From contig JAAROD010000054.1 in the NCBI GenBank assembly GCA_012274445.1, positions 744,001 through 808,000 on the forward strand: 64,000 bases of DNA, read 5' to 3'. Position numbers and translations under genes: made by a program. The stretch is from Sclerotiophoma versabilis. Lineage: Eukaryota; Ascomycota; Dothideomycetes; Pleosporales; Didymellaceae. The notes under the pieces were generated by a model. The model had not been told where the DNA came from. It worked only from the letters and a program-made list of their open reading frames with translations, and made no database searches. Shown here piece by piece: positions 43,432 through 56,279 of the stretch (position 1 is its first letter; every line of letters begins with the position of its first letter).

Positions 43432-44290
43432 CTTGTATATGTGTGTAGTAGTGAAAAAGTAAGCGGGTTCGGTATGGCGCTGTGGTTGTACGGATGTCGA
43501 AGATGACGTTCACTCGCAAAGTTTCAAAGAAACATGTCGGCGTTTACGCGGCGTTTCGCCCGACAAGATGGTCAGTGAACACGTGCCTGCACGCTCACCT
43601 GCATTTTGACCATCCTTTCCGAAGAAAGCTAACAGCTCCCTCATGCAGGCTGCCGCGTTCGTCTGGTCATTTCCATATGCGTCTTTCATGCATCCCTGGG
43701 TGGTTAACAAGCGGCTCAGTCCGAGGAAAGCGAGGTCATCCCTCGGGGTGAGCTGAATATCCACGACACCTCCCTCAACCTTGCAGACCAAACACAGATA
43801 CAATTTTGAGCTCTTGGACGACGCTTGTGATCACTCACACCAAATCATGAAACACTCAACCGCGGAATTTCTGGAGATATGGCGCGTCCGCTTGCCACAA
43901 CACCGTGCATCCGCAAGGGGCCTGGACACCAGCGTTTGCACCTGGTCACAGCAACACCAGAGCCTACAACATGTGGTTAAGCCAGCCACTAACAAGCGTG
44001 TCCAGTCCTGCAAAGATTGGTTTGAGGTGTACAACAGCAGAGGAACGCAAGCCACATCTTCATTATAGCTGATTGCTCCGTTGTGGCGGAGTTATGATTG
44101 GACAAACGCGTGTTCGTGGTGTGGCCCATGCCGCCCATCAGCTCCCTGCCGAACCGTCCACGGTTCATGATGCATGTTCTGTAGGTCAACTCCTGAGTTT
44201 AATTTCCTGAACGTGTGCTCCCACGGTTTGGTTCGAACCTTTAACCTTTGAGTTCGCTCACAGAGACCTTTTTTTCGTAGAATCGAAAAG
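43432..44290. other. Divergent promoter region TOM5/GH55
   Basis: No gene is supported. A minus-strand frame (43510-43803) with two cysteines is noted under rejected items. The last 60 bases before 44291 should be the GH55 leader. Confidence 0.45.
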
Positions 44291-46973
44291 ATGTTACTCA
44301 CGACTGTTGTCTTGGGTTTTTCGACATACGCTTTGGCGCTCAACGCTCGCTCTTACAGTGCTGATATTCTCTCCTCGGTAGCTTCAGGATATAGATCCAC
44401 GATTTCATCAAGTGTTGGAGTCCCCTATACGCCTCGACCTACAACCAACAACCCAACCATCGCACCATACCCTACCAAGTCGAATGGAACCAGCACTTTT
44501 TCGGCGCCGTCGTCGACCGGAACTTCTGGATCTTGCGCTCCATACTGGCTTGAAAATGTTAAACATCAGGGTGTTGCATCTTTCAACCCCAATCCTAATA
44601 ACTACACGGTTTTCAGGAATGTGAAGGACTTCGGTGCTCGAGGCGACGGAGTCACCGATGACACAGTGGCAATTCAGAGAGCTGTCGCTGAAGGCAGTCG
44701 ATGCGGACCTAGTGCATGCGAGTCTTCAACAAATACGCCTGCTATAGTTTACTTCCCCGAGGGCACATATCTGATCTCTTCGAGTATTATCGACTACTAT
44801 TATACTCAGGTATGGTGCTCTATCTTGGCCGAAGGATACCTTGCTGATTTCAGTAGCTCATTGGCAACCCCAACTGCCTCCCCACTCTGCTCACAACCTC
44901 TAATTTCACAGGTCTTGGGTTGATTGACGGCAGCCCCTACCTGGGCAATGGTACCCGTCCTGGGCGAACTGGCTTCGGGCCGACCAACACGTTCTTCCGC
45001 CAAATCCGTAATTTCGTCCTGGACATGACGAACATCCCAGCCAATGTATCAGCAACTGGTGTGCACTGGCCGACTGCGCAGACGACAAGCATCCAGAATG
45101 TTATCTTCAAGATGTCCGCGGCCAATGGTACGCAGCACCAGGGTCTCTTCATTGAAGAGGGCTCTGGAGGTTTCATGACAGATCTGGTTTTCGAGGGCGG
45201 TAAATACGGGTTCAATGTCGGCAACCAGCAGTTCACTACGCGAAACTTAACTTTCAACAACGTTGTCACGGCCATCAACCAACTGTGGGACTGGGGGTGG
45301 ACCTACTCCGGTGTCACAATCAACAACTGCCAAGTCGGACTGAATGTCTCGGCTGGAGGACCTTCCGCTGTCAACATTGGGTCAATCACTCTATTTGACA
45401 GTGAGATAAACAATACACCTGTTGGTATTGTCACCGCCAGGACCGACAACTCCGAGCCTGCTGCTGCTGGGAGTTTGTACCTGGAGAATGTCAAGCTGAA
45501 CAATGTGGGCGTAGCTGTTGCTGGGCTTAATTCTACATATCTTGAGGGCACTGTTGGGTCCATTGTGGTTGCTGCTTGGGCTGATGGTCACCGTTACTTG
45601 CCTGAGGGCCCTGTTGAGGCTAGAGGTCCTATTGAGCCTAGCAAGAGGCCGGTTGAGTTACTCGACGCCACGGGAAGGTACTACACACGCTCGAAGCCAC
45701 AGTATGGCTCGGTCTTCCTGTCTTCTTTCGTTAGCGCCAGGGATCTCGGTGCTGCTGGTAACGGTGTGACTGATGATACTCTCGCTCTGAACACTGCTCT
45801 GTTGCAAGCCAAGAGCGAAGATAAGATCCTCTTTGTCGATGCCGGTTTCTACAAGGTCACAGGAACGATTTACATCCCACCTGGCTCTAGGATCGTGGGT
45901 GAAGCCCTTGCTTCTGTCATTCTATCGGCGGGCGAGTATTTTAATGATATCAATAACCCGAAGCCTGTAGTACAAGTCGCACAGCCCGGCGAGCAAGGCT
46001 CAATCGAGTGGTCTGATATGCTCGTGAGCACACAGGGGCAGCAAAAGGGCGCCATTCTGATCGAGTACAACTTGGGAACATATGAGTCTAATCCAGCTGG
46101 CATGTGGGATGTTCACACTCGGATTGGTGGTTTCGCTGGCTCCAACCTTCAGACCGCTCAGTGTGAGAAGACCCCAGACACGAGGATCACGCCCGCAAAT
46201 CTTGTCCAGGAATGCATCGCTGCATACATGTCTATCCACATCACCAAGTTCGCTGCTGGCCTCTACCTTGAGAATAATTGGTTGTGGGTCGCTGACCATG
46301 ACCTGGACGATGCGCGCAACAACAACACCCAGATCACTATCTATGCAGGCCGCGGTCTCCACATTGAAAGCCAGCGGGGTCAGCTGTGGCTGTAAGCGTC
46401 CTCCCCCTCAATATATTATCAGTACTAATACCGAACAGATGGGGCACAGCAGTCGAACACCACGTCCTTTACGAATACCAATTTGTCGACACTCGAAGCG
46501 TCTTCATGGGCCAGATCCAAACTGAAACGGCGTACTATCAGCCCAACCCCGACGCCACCATCCCATTCCCTCCCAACCCTGCTCTTAACGACCCTGTTTT
46601 TACACCCTTCATTAACGGAACGGGTAACACAACCGCTAGCACGGCGAGTGGGTGGGGTCTGCGTATCGTGCGCAGCAACAATATCTTCGGGTATGGCGTC
46701 GGGTTATACTCCTTCTTTGACAACTACAGCACCGCGTGCTCAGCAGTAGGCGCAGGCGCTATATGTCAGACAAGGATCTTCAGCGTCGAAGGTGATAGGC
46801 TCAGTTACGACATCGACATCTATAACTTGAATACTGTAGGAGCTACTAACATGATCACGAGGGATGGAGTCGATCTGGCCAGCAATGTCGACAATAACAG
46901 CACTTTCGTCGATACGATCAATCTGTTCAGGATTGATGGATATGGATCGCCGAGTGAGTCGGACAGCGAGTAG
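44291..46973 (+). CDS. Secreted glucan 1,3-beta-glucosidase, GH55
   Basis: Extracellular exo-beta-1,3-glucanase-type hydrolase that would act on fungal or plant beta-1,3-glucan. Three exons (44291-44809, 44857-46391, 46439-46973) give 862 residues. A signal peptide (MLLTTVVLGFSTYALALNA) precedes a Ser/Thr/Pro-rich linker. Two pectate-lyase-like beta-helix modules follow, each opened by the same motif: NVKDFGARGDGVTDDTVAIQ at about residue 115 and ARDLGAAGNGVTDDTLALN at about 470, the tandem fold of GH55. Conserved stretches include VYFPEGTYLISSSIIDYYYTQLIGN, split by intron 1, and GRGLHIESQRGQLWLWGTAVEHH, split by intron 2. Many N-glycosylation sequons (NGT, NYT, NNT) fit a secreted protein. 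Confidence 0.93.
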
Positions 46974-48984
46974 TGATTTGGATATATAACCAGTACATAC
47001 TCAAATGATACGTAAACCATTCTGCTCGTTTGCCTGACTACTTCTAGCATGTTAAATGAGGAGATTTTAATCTTAAGAAACAGGACAAAGCGATATGATT
47101 CAGTTTACGACGAGATGCAGAGACTGCAGATATTCCTGCTGTTTGGACATTTAGGAGAAGCGCACGGATGAAAAAAACGATGAGCAGAGTTTGGATTATA
47201 CAGTCGCCGCTTTCTCCGCATCAGCATCATGTTTCGATCGGGATAAAGTTCGTGTCAGAACAAGAGGCTTGTCTTCTTGCCAGGGCGTCTTGACTTGAGT
47301 CTTGATGTTAGCAGGGTTCGACGATGCGTCGTTGCTCACCTTAGACAGATACTATAGGTGGGAGTCGGAATGTCATTCCCCTCGTCTGATCGTCTGCTGG
47401 AATTGACCTCCTGCATCTCACTCTTGACTCCTATCTCCCATATCTCCTGTCTCTTCAGTCTGTTCATGCCTCATACGGTCAAATTCCAGACAGCTTTATC
47501 ACGAACGCTGCGGTCGGTCACCTCTTTACGAACCACTATCCCCTTCCTGTAGCTGGACGAACGTACCTGGAGAATAAAGAAGACGAAGCAAGACTAAGAA
47601 ATTTCGCCCAGGAAGAGCGACGAGAAGGATGCAACAGCAGCTAAGGTGTTATGCTCGAACAGGTGCAACCTATGACTGAAGAGCTCTGTCGCATGATCGA
47701 AACGTTTACAGAAAGTCGGCACATTGCAGACTGATTTCAGCGAGGATGGTACCTTCTTCTTGTCGCATCAGAGTGGAGATGTAATTTTGGTGACTGGTGC
47801 TGAAAATACTAGCTGCGAAGTGCGGCAAAGCGAAGGCTGGGCAAGGTAAGTACAGCAAATCACTATTTTAACCAGGCGACGTCACGTAGGCGCATTGCTT
47901 AGCTATCTACCAGAAGATCTGGTGCTCAGTCATTCCGATGCTACGTTCCAAGCTCACCCAACTGACAATGTGTCGAAGTAGACGCAATGCTTAATGGTTC
48001 ATGGGGGCCACCGCAGACAGGGAAGCAGCACGTAAAGATGCTTGCAAGGCCTTCAGTGACGCAGAGGGTACTTATCGCGAATGTATAACATTTTTGCAGT
48101 AACTTAATGGCACTGTCATTTGTTGTGTGTCGTTAATTTTACATACCTGTCCCAAAATTGAAGAGAAATCATTATATGTTTGGAAGCTCGTCCATAAGCA
48201 AGTTCTGTCAACGCATACCTGGTTGGTCTTCGTCTCTCGAAACCTCGAACTTCCAGATACCCCCAGAAGATGCTGTTGGCACTGCCGTGTCTGTAAAGCA
48301 ACTACAAACCCCGCTTGTGCAGACACGCTCCTTGCACTTAGGGACATAGCTTGGAAAGAACAACCACCATACTGCATGCCTTGCTCTTCATACGAAGGGC
48401 CGTTGATGGTATACATAGCTCTGAAACCGAATTTCTGTCGCTAGAAAGGCTGTTTCGTTGCCCAATCAAATCGAGTGTGGGTGGTGACGCTCCATAAGTT
48501 TCAAGTAAAAGGTTTATGGCTTGAGGTTGATTGGTGTGATTGGTGCCGACAACATGTTGATCGTCTGTATGTTCAACCACTAGGAAGACTGGTCATGTCC
48601 TGCAGAGATGTTAGTAACGCATTTCGACACTTTGGACACAGAATAATAAAAGGAGCATAAGGTTCTCTTTCAAATCATGATGTATTCTTCAATCATCCTA
48701 GACCATTCAATAGGCCGAGCAAACTACTTGCGCCATCTCGCAAACGAATCCTATTCCTGCTCGCCAGAACCGCGTCGCATTCGAACACGAACGTCGGCGC
48801 AAGCTACGCTCCCCTCGCTCGAGTACACAAAGCGCCGGGCTAGGAGGTTGGTGTAGGATCGGAACTTTGCCGCCCAATATTGCATATGGTGTTTGTGACA
48901 TCGTAACAATGCCATCAGATGGAGATATGACGAGATCGGGTATAGTGTGGTCGGACAGTAAGCGCACAGATGGCTTTAGAGCCT
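46974..48984. other. Intergenic between GH55 and RAD23
   Basis: About 2 kb with no supported gene. GH55 and RAD23 converge, so both 3' UTRs lie here. Short frames show no family motif. Confidence 0.45.
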
Positions 48985-50405
48985 CTACTGGTCGTCCAGA
49001 TCCTCGGGCTGATCAAAGAGGAAGTTGGCGGCCAGCTCCTCGTTCTTGTCACACGCGAAGTAGGCCTGGATCACGAGGTCACGCTCGAAGCCAAGGCGAC
49101 ACAAGCGCTCGATAGCCTCACGCTCTTCCTCTGTAACGGAAATGGATTGTGCACCCGGAGGCAACGGCGCATCGTCGTCAGCATCTTCTGCAAGCAGCTG
49201 CAGGAACTGCTCCGGGTTTGATGCGATCATCTGTGCCAGCTGAGGGTTGCCCTGGCCAACTTGCTGCAGGATCGGCTCAAGCATCTGCGGCTGTTGTTGT
49301 ACGACCTGTCGCAGCTGCTGGAACTGTGGGTTGTTGCGTAGAAAGTCCAGGCTGTTGGCATTGAGCGCGCCAGCACCACCGCCTGCAGCACCTCCTGAGC
49401 GTGCACCAGTAGCGCCTCCACGACCCTGTCCGGCTTGCGCAGCGGCCTCGAACAGGTTTATCGGCTCGTCTCCTCCGGACGCGGCGGGTGTTGCACTTGT
49501 GTTCCCTCCAGCGGCGGATGGCGATGTCGGTGCACGAGCTTGTGACTGCTGCTGCGCCTGTTCCTGAAGGGCGCTCTCTGGAATACCCTAGAGGTTCGTC
49601 AGAACATGTCAAATGTGGTGAAGACGCCGTTTTTCTCACTGTCAAAAGGTACTCAACCGCGCGGTCGGGGTTGAAAAAGGCGGCGCGCATGGCGCGATCA
49701 ATATCCGCTCGTGCGAAACCCATGCTCTCCATGTTGGCAATGGCTGCCTCGCGCTCTCCACCCATGGTCAGGGCTGATGGGTCGTTGAAGCGCTCGGATT
49801 GCTGCGCGGGCGCAGGCGAAGGTGTGGCGGGTGCATTCTGGGTGGTGGACGAGGCCGAGGGCGCGGCGGGAGCAGCTGGCGCAGCGGGTGTCTGGGCTGG
49901 AACAGCTGGCTTTGCGGGTGTAGAGGGAGCTTTGCTGGCGGAGGCGGCTGGTGCTTTGGGCTGCGATAGCTGTCAGTGAATACTCTCCAGCCGGAACGTT
50001 TGGCGTGCGAACCTTGGAGACCATGCAGACAATGAAGCCTTTTTCCTCGATGTTGTACGACTCGATGGTGTTGGAGTCCTGTAGGATCTTGCCTATAAGT
50101 GAAGTCAGCGCCTGTAACCAAAGTGCCACTACGCCTTTGCGCAGTAGAGGCAAGCTCACCAGAGTAGATCAGCTTCTGCTGGGGCACTTCCCAGCCCTTG
50201 TCACTCTGAATCTTGGCCTTGAGTTCGCCGATCTAAAAAGTGTGTTAGGGCACTGCGATGCACGGCGAAGGTGTGGCTTCTTGCGTACCGTTTCCGATGG
50301 CTCGGCCTCGATGACGAACTTATTTTGCTTGAGATCCTGGGTCGATGTAAGTTTTACTCAAACGCGAACAACACAGCGGCGAAGTACCTTGAATGTGATC
50401 TTCAT
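48985..50405 (-). CDS. RAD23: Ubiquitin-receptor/DNA-repair protein Rad23
   Basis: Shuttles ubiquitylated proteins to the proteasome and stabilises the Rad4/XPC damage sensor. Six exons keep frame: 50405-50388, 50336-50289, 50232-50160, 50092-50013, 49960-49640, 49587-48985, for 380 residues. Order: UBL domain (MKITFKDLKQNKFVIEAEPS to GFIVCMVSK, residues 1-73), Ala/Pro-rich linker, UBA1 (ANMESMGFARADIDRAMRAAFFNPDRAVEYLL cut at MGFARADIDRAM, about 140-180), GIPE junction, XPC-binding segment (LDFLRNNPQFQQLRQVVQQQPQ region, about 265-310) and UBA2 (IERLCRLGFERDLVIQAY, about 335-375). The chain ends FDQPEDLDDQ. Length and domain order are normal. Confidence 0.95.
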
Positions 50406-52300
50406 GGTGGCGGTTGAAATGTGGATGGCTTGGTGGTGTGTAGCTGGATAAGTGCAGTGACGCGGTGGAGGCGGGGTTTATAGAGATTGGTGGCTCTGTT
50501 CCAGCGAAGCTAGGTGGGGATGGATTTTTGGGTGGGTGAAGTGGGCGGAGAGGGATCTGTTAAGGTGTACCGCAGTTTGCCTGTTCGCCTGTGGGAACCA
50601 AGAGAAGGCAGTGGAATTGCTCCAGGCAGAATCACCGTCGTCAACTGTCTCGCCGCCTCAATGCGGGACCGGTTGATTACATAACACGCGTTCACGTGAT
50701 TCTTGAGCTGCACCTGCCTGGGCTCACCGAACGTCCCCCAGCGAACGCTTTCCGAACCATGGACATCAACAAAATACAGCGCAACACTGACATGCCGCCC
50801 GCGCGCGTCTGCATGCACGCCCACAGCCGCAATCCGTATGCGGCTGCAGACCCTTTCTTTCTCTGCGTTTCTCCTTTTTTGTTTCGGAGAGCGACAAATC
50901 GTGGCCGCCCAGCAACGTGAAAGGCCAGTGCTGTTTCACATTGCCTCAGACATGCTGGCCTCGCAGCTCTGTGTAACCACCGCCTGCGGGATGGCAAGCG
51001 CCCACAACGGCAAGACGCTGCTGCGACTATTTGATGCAGTGGCCGAGATGACAGCATGCTATCATGTCGACCAGCTTCTCCGCAGCCGTTAGCTCGTGAT
51101 GACACCACCCGAGATTGTTCAGATCCTTTGTTGTGCCTGTCCAAGAAGCAGGCTCAAAACAACGCGTTGCAAATGAAGGCCTAGCAAGGCGGCCGCTCCA
51201 CATTAGAAACTTTGACAGGCTACCCCTACCAGGCCCTACACAAACATTACGACGCTGTGGGCATCGGGGCCCAGACCTGACGATCCGCAATTGGCCGCAG
51301 CAGCAGCATTTTCGGCTGGCTGCCAGTAAATTTTCTTCTCCCTGCTGCACTTCTCGTGCACAGTCGGGCTATGCTTTCAGCTGGCGGACCACTTACCGCA
51401 TCCTGCAGCGCCAATGTGTCTCCAATTGTACCTGAGAGGCCCACAGACTCGGTGCAACACTGTCAGCGTGCATCTAAGAGGTCGTGCGAGCATCAATTGT
51501 CGAGATCGCATCCCCACAATGCCTGCAACACATCCAGGATGCTAGCTTGGATCCCTAGTCTGTCTCCATGTTGCTCAACGCAGTGGCAGGCCCCCAGCTG
51601 CCAAACAATGACACAAATCAGCCTTCCTCTTTCTTCTAAATTTATTAAGTCTCGTGGGTCCCCACATGCTCTCCTCTTTATGTGGTGCTGTTCTGTCCTT
51701 CGTTCAACACTTCTTTCGCTCCCGTCTATCAAACGCTCGCTTGTGCGTTCCGCCAACCACAATCTTTATATCCAAGCCGTTGCTTATTTACGAAGACCGC
51801 CGGACCTGACGCCCGCATCAGCCACACATCCGTCCAACGGCTCGCTTCCCATTTGGGCCTCCGCGTCGCCCTCGACCGACTTGGACTACAGCTAGCTGCA
51901 TCTACGGCTATTCGTCATTTCGTTTCGCGACTCTCACGCGTCAAGTGTTTGGTATTCCGCCTCGCGTCTTACCACAGCAACACGGACGATATATCCGATC
52001 TTTCCATCCGCCTCATCCAAACAATTCCCACTGTACTCTCGTTTCAACGATTCAATCTTGAGCAACGTTGTATCGGCAATCCAAATACGTCTGCCATTTG
52101 AGATCCACAGCAGTCCATTCGCCAAACGTTCCAGTATACATACTCTGGGGCTGTACGACCGAAGTTGGTAGCATACAACCCCACCAAGCTGGACTGGCCT
52201 CTCGAATCCTTGTCGATCATATTCTTTCTGGACTCCCCGCAGGCATTGGAGCAACTTTCTTTTTCTTTCGCTTGGAGGATCGGCTTTGGCGGGCAGCAAA
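50406..52300. other. Intergenic, divergent RAD23 and membrane-protein gene
   Basis: No gene is clearly supported in 1.9 kb. The final 250 bases contain hydrophobic frames (for example around 52068-52346 on plus), so the next gene could have an unrecognised upstream exon here. Confidence 0.4.
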
Positions 52301-53674
52301 ATGGTTGGGTCACGCAAGCTATACGTCTCACTCCTTGGAGCTTTAGCGTGGTCGAGTACTGCTGCTGATACAGTATTCTCAATCATCGAAGCTGCATCCA
52401 TTTCCACCACACAGACTTCCCTCCTTCACATCGCTGCCACAGCCAGTGCGCTAGACGCCGTGTCACTGTGCTGTGTGGGCTTCTACATTATGCAAGACGT
52501 ACGACGAAGAGACGGATTTATGGAGCGATCGGTTCAGACGAGAAGAGCGTTAGTTGGAGTCAGTGTTATTATGTCTTCCGCAGCATTGATTGTATCGCTC
52601 GTCCTCATCATCTTCATCAAGTCAAGATGGAGTGAGGTGGTTAGCAGCTCCTCGGCGGGGCTGATCTCGAACTGGGATGGAGTTTTCATCGGCCACGTTG
52701 TCGTATGGGTGGTTTCATGCATCGGTCAACTTGCGCTATACTCTTCCACTTTCTGGAAGCGTCACACACCCAAGCTTCAGCCAATCACCGTCTCTGGGCC
52801 TAGAGACTCGGTCATGTCAGAGATGCGAGGTGCAGCGCCGAGCAGGAACATGTTTGCTATGAAGCCCGCCCAGCCTTCCTCTCCACTTGCTGCTCTCCCT
52901 TCACCGACCTTCTCCACGCGTTCATCGCAATCACTCAAGTCATTCCGGGGGTCAATCCGACATGCTGTTCGACCCGTCACATCAACAACGAATTTAATCA
53001 GTCGGCCCTCATTCAACCGTGACACAAGAAGCATATACTCGGATGCTCACTCAATTGACAACGTATCGCATTCGGACGGCTTCGAAAGCTGGGACACCAG
53101 CAGTGTAAGCAATCAAGCTCGAGATGCTGTGATGCAGACAGCCCCTTCAAAGGGTACACTTTTAGAACCGATCCCTGGCAGTCGATCTGTCACACCAGCA
53201 CGCGCCCTTGATGGCTTTTTTTTGCCCGAGATCGATGAAGAGCTGGCTGAAGAAGAACTTGCTGCGCCGCGCATGATCCCAGACGTCTCAAGACCACCCA
53301 GCCCCGCGGTGAGCGAGGCACATATTCACCCTCTCTTTAGAACAGAAAGCCCTGTTCCCCCACCAGAGGCCACACCCGGCACAAGCATCGTTGCCAGCCC
53401 TCTTGCAGACCAAGTGATTGCATGTCCTGCACGGCCTTACATGCGTATGCGATCGAACAGCAACTTGCGCAACAACCCTACGAGTCCCAGTCCTCTAGTT
53501 CCTGCCCACAGCCTGCGGGGCCGCACCGTCAGCCCTCACGCTGGATCCAGGACGCCCTCCCCTCCCAGCAGAGAGATGACGCCTCCCATCCCCGATTTCG
53601 TGCTCAACTCATCGCCGCGCAGCAGCTTGAGTGGATCACGAAAGGTCAGCCTTCGCAACTCACCCGATCGGTGA
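52301..53674 (+). CDS. Uncharacterised multi-pass membrane protein with long Ser/Pro tail
   Basis: About 457 residues from the ATG at 52301 (MVGSRKLYVSLLG). Four hydrophobic segments fall in the first 160 residues: LLGALAWSSTAADTVFSII, LLHIAATASALDAVSLCCVGF, LVGVSVIMSSAALIVSLVLII and GHVVVWVVSCIGQLALYSS. The remaining 300 residues are low-complexity, Ser/Pro/Arg-rich and probably cytosolic, with many SP/TP sites. The frame ends at TGA overlapping a strong donor (GATCG|GTGAGT), so a small terminal exon may exist (acceptor TTGCAG near 53797). There may also be an upstream exon. I recognise no family; a regulatory or plasma-membrane role cannot be inferred. Confidence 0.6.
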   Translation: MVGSRKLYVSLLGALAWSSTAADTVFSIIEAASISTTQTSLLHIAATASALDAVSLCCVGFYIMQDVRRRDGFMERSVQTRRALVGVSVIMSSAALIVSLVLIIFIKSRWSEVVSSSSAGLISNWDGVFIGHVVVWVVSCIGQLALYSSTFWKRHTPKLQPITVSGPRDSVMSEMRGAAPSRNMFAMKPAQPSSPLAALPSPTFSTRSSQSLKSFRGSIRHAVRPVTSTTNLISRPSFNRDTRSIYSDAHSIDNVSHSDGFESWDTSSVSNQARDAVMQTAPSKGTLLEPIPGSRSVTPARALDGFFLPEIDEELAEEELAAPRMIPDVSRPPSPAVSEAHIHPLFRTESPVPPPEATPGTSIVASPLADQVIACPARPYMRMRSNSNLRNNPTSPSPLVPAHSLRGRTVSPHAGSRTPSPPSREMTPPIPDFVLNSSPRSSLSGSRKVSLRNSPDR

Positions 53675-56279
53675 GTACCGCATACACCGAACACATAGAT
53701 CTCTGTCTCAAGCGTCTTGCTCTTTTGAGGTGGCACTTTGGTAATGATGGACTAATGTGCTGCACGGTTCATGATTTTATTGTCTATACATTGCAGGATC
53801 ACTCGTTGTATTTGTTTGGCATTGCATCTCGCGTTCGATTACTGCGCTATACCTTCTCTTCACTTTACCTAGCTCAGCTCTCACGATTAGATGATTGAGC
53901 TTCGAGCCTCAAGCGTTCTGGTCAGCGTTCCGTTCACGATACCACAAGACAACATTGTCTTGAAGCAGCAGTATTGCTAATTGTAATATTGCTTTTTATT
54001 ACGACACCCTAAGTAATGGCTGGGCCATAGATTTTACCTAGCAATGGGAGGAAGATATCCAACACATCAAACCAATTCAATCAATCAGACCAAGGCTGAA
54101 CAATGCAATCATAGTCACAACACTGCAAATTTACTACGACCCGTACACCCATCTTCGTTATGTTGTCTGGTTCCCTGACATCATAGCTCAACTACTGACT
54201 CGTGCCTCAACGCTCATAACGAACATCGTGATCATACGACCCCGAACCATACTCGTTACAACCATAATCTCCGTACCCCATGTTTCCGTTAGGCGCTGCT
54301 TCCAAGGTCCTTCCGCAATACTGCTACGGGGGAGACACATTGCGATCGATGGGAGAACACGTGTGCATGAGCGCGGCCCCACAAGCAACGTGGTTCATGC
54401 CTGTTGCGCTTCTGCTGTCGAAGATCTTACCGAGCAATTCATGAGGCGAGGCGCCGTGTAAGGCGAAACGACTCAGGTGGGGGCGATTATTAACGGTCAT
54501 CCTTGGTGTCTAGTTGCAACCCTATGCCTGCGACACAGAACCTGGACTACCTTCGCTTCTTCATATGGAAGGTTCGGATGGCAGGTCTTGCATCACTGCA
54601 GCAACCCTCACCGCATGCCAGCGTCACGGATAAGGTGAGCGGAGGTGGTTAGGTGGGCGAGTAGATAGGTGATAGATGGGTAGCAGGTGCTAGCTTGGAA
54701 GATTGGAAGGGTGATGGAAAGTTTGGAGATCAGAAACATACCAGAGAGGAATGTTGTGATATCCCTCGCATTCTCTGATTATGCATCAACGAGAGCAACT
54801 TGTAAGAGTTGTTCAGTTGCGCTGCGAATGTGCAATCCAGTCATCCCTTCACAAGCAAACTAGAGAGACGCGCGCCCCAAGCGAGGTGTGAGATAAAGTC
54901 TCACAGTCAACGGCTGCAGGTGTTCGACTTCTTTCCGATGCCCCTCGTGGAGTGTGAAGCTGAGATCCAGTGCTCTTAGAAATGCCGAAACATTCGAGGG
55001 CCGAAGCAGAGACACGAGAGATGTGGTTGTTTGATTGCATCAAAAACCATGGTGTTTTGGAACAATATTTGAATATAGAATGTCCTCTTGCTTCCGTTCG
55101 CACTGTCTTGTTTCGTTCGCTGCGTGAAAGGGGCGAGGTTGCAAGTCACGATGCGGAAGACCATCCCGTTTCGCGCAGCGGCTAATGACGTGCGACATGA
55201 AACCTCGAAGGAAGCATACGAGACACTGAGGAGGAATTGTGAGAGGATGGACTTCAAAGTAAAAATTCGATAGGAGTAAGGTCAGCTTGGAGTTTCGTGG
55301 TACACATGCAGGTGGTGAGGGGATTTTCAGCGCACGATATCTTCGCTCTTTCCATGTTTGGTTGGTGGCGTCTGTAGGCACGAGGTTGGGATGCTAAGTG
55401 CTCTTCCCTTTTTTCGCAGATGTTTAGTTGACCGAGACTCGCGATTTGGAAGCGCGGACCCTCATAACGAGTCTGAAAAACATATACCACAAAGCCTTTT
55501 TGTCCTGCACACTATGGTGCAAAGTGAACCCGTGGTTGTCGTACTGCCTAGATTTCATTGGCCACCAGTGTCAGAACTAGGCTTGATTAGGGTGACAAGG
55601 TGGATCCCGTGGAGGATCTCAGCACGAGATTCACCATTTCAGACCATCAACTTCAACCCCCAGCGACGTCGACTAGCTCCAGGACTCATAATACGTGTTT
55701 GGAGCTCACTCTAGTTTATCTGAGCAACAGTTGACGGCGGTTGACCGTCTACCACTCCTTTCCACCTTTGCCTTACGCGGGAGCATTTTTGTTTGCCAGG
55801 TTTACCGAACCACGAAGCTGCATCTGCCATTGCAGCTCACACAACACTTCTCAAGGCTCTCGTTAGACGTTATTGTAGGTCTCCAAGAATGTCGATCTCT
55901 TAGGCGCGCATACAGCATTTCGTTGTCAAGCAAGCGTGTGGCCATACGCACACCTGAGGTCACTGTGGGTTCCTTTCACACACACTCCTCAGCGCTTGTA
56001 TAGGCAGCTTGCTCTTCTCATTGTGCAAGTCGTCAGACCTAACGACATTGGCTCCTCTCGACCTTGCTTGCTGTAGCGTTGGTTGAGCGCAGTGGCTCGC
56101 AGCACTTGCTTACGGCTCATACAGACATATACCCGCATCAGAGTCCGGATTTACTCAGCGTACCTCAGCAGGTTCTCACGCACATCTGATTGCTTTAGCG
56201 AGCATTCCGGGCCATTGGATCATCCACGGGTTGCAGTCACGCGTTTGGCTGCTTGTTCACGGAGCCTAGGGCTTCCACA
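53675..56279. other. Intergenic region
   Basis: About 2.6 kb without a supported gene, apart from a possible short last exon of the preceding membrane-protein gene near 53797-53880. Frames at 54228, 54970 and 55358 have no family signature. The segment near 56200 should be the leader of the next gene. Confidence 0.45.

Noticed and set aside
43510..43803. 97-codon minus-strand frame with two cysteines (GCMKDAYGND...AAACMREL)
   Set aside because: Cysteine spacing does not fit twin CX9C families, the frame runs toward the TOM5 leader, and no start or splice structure gave a coherent gene.
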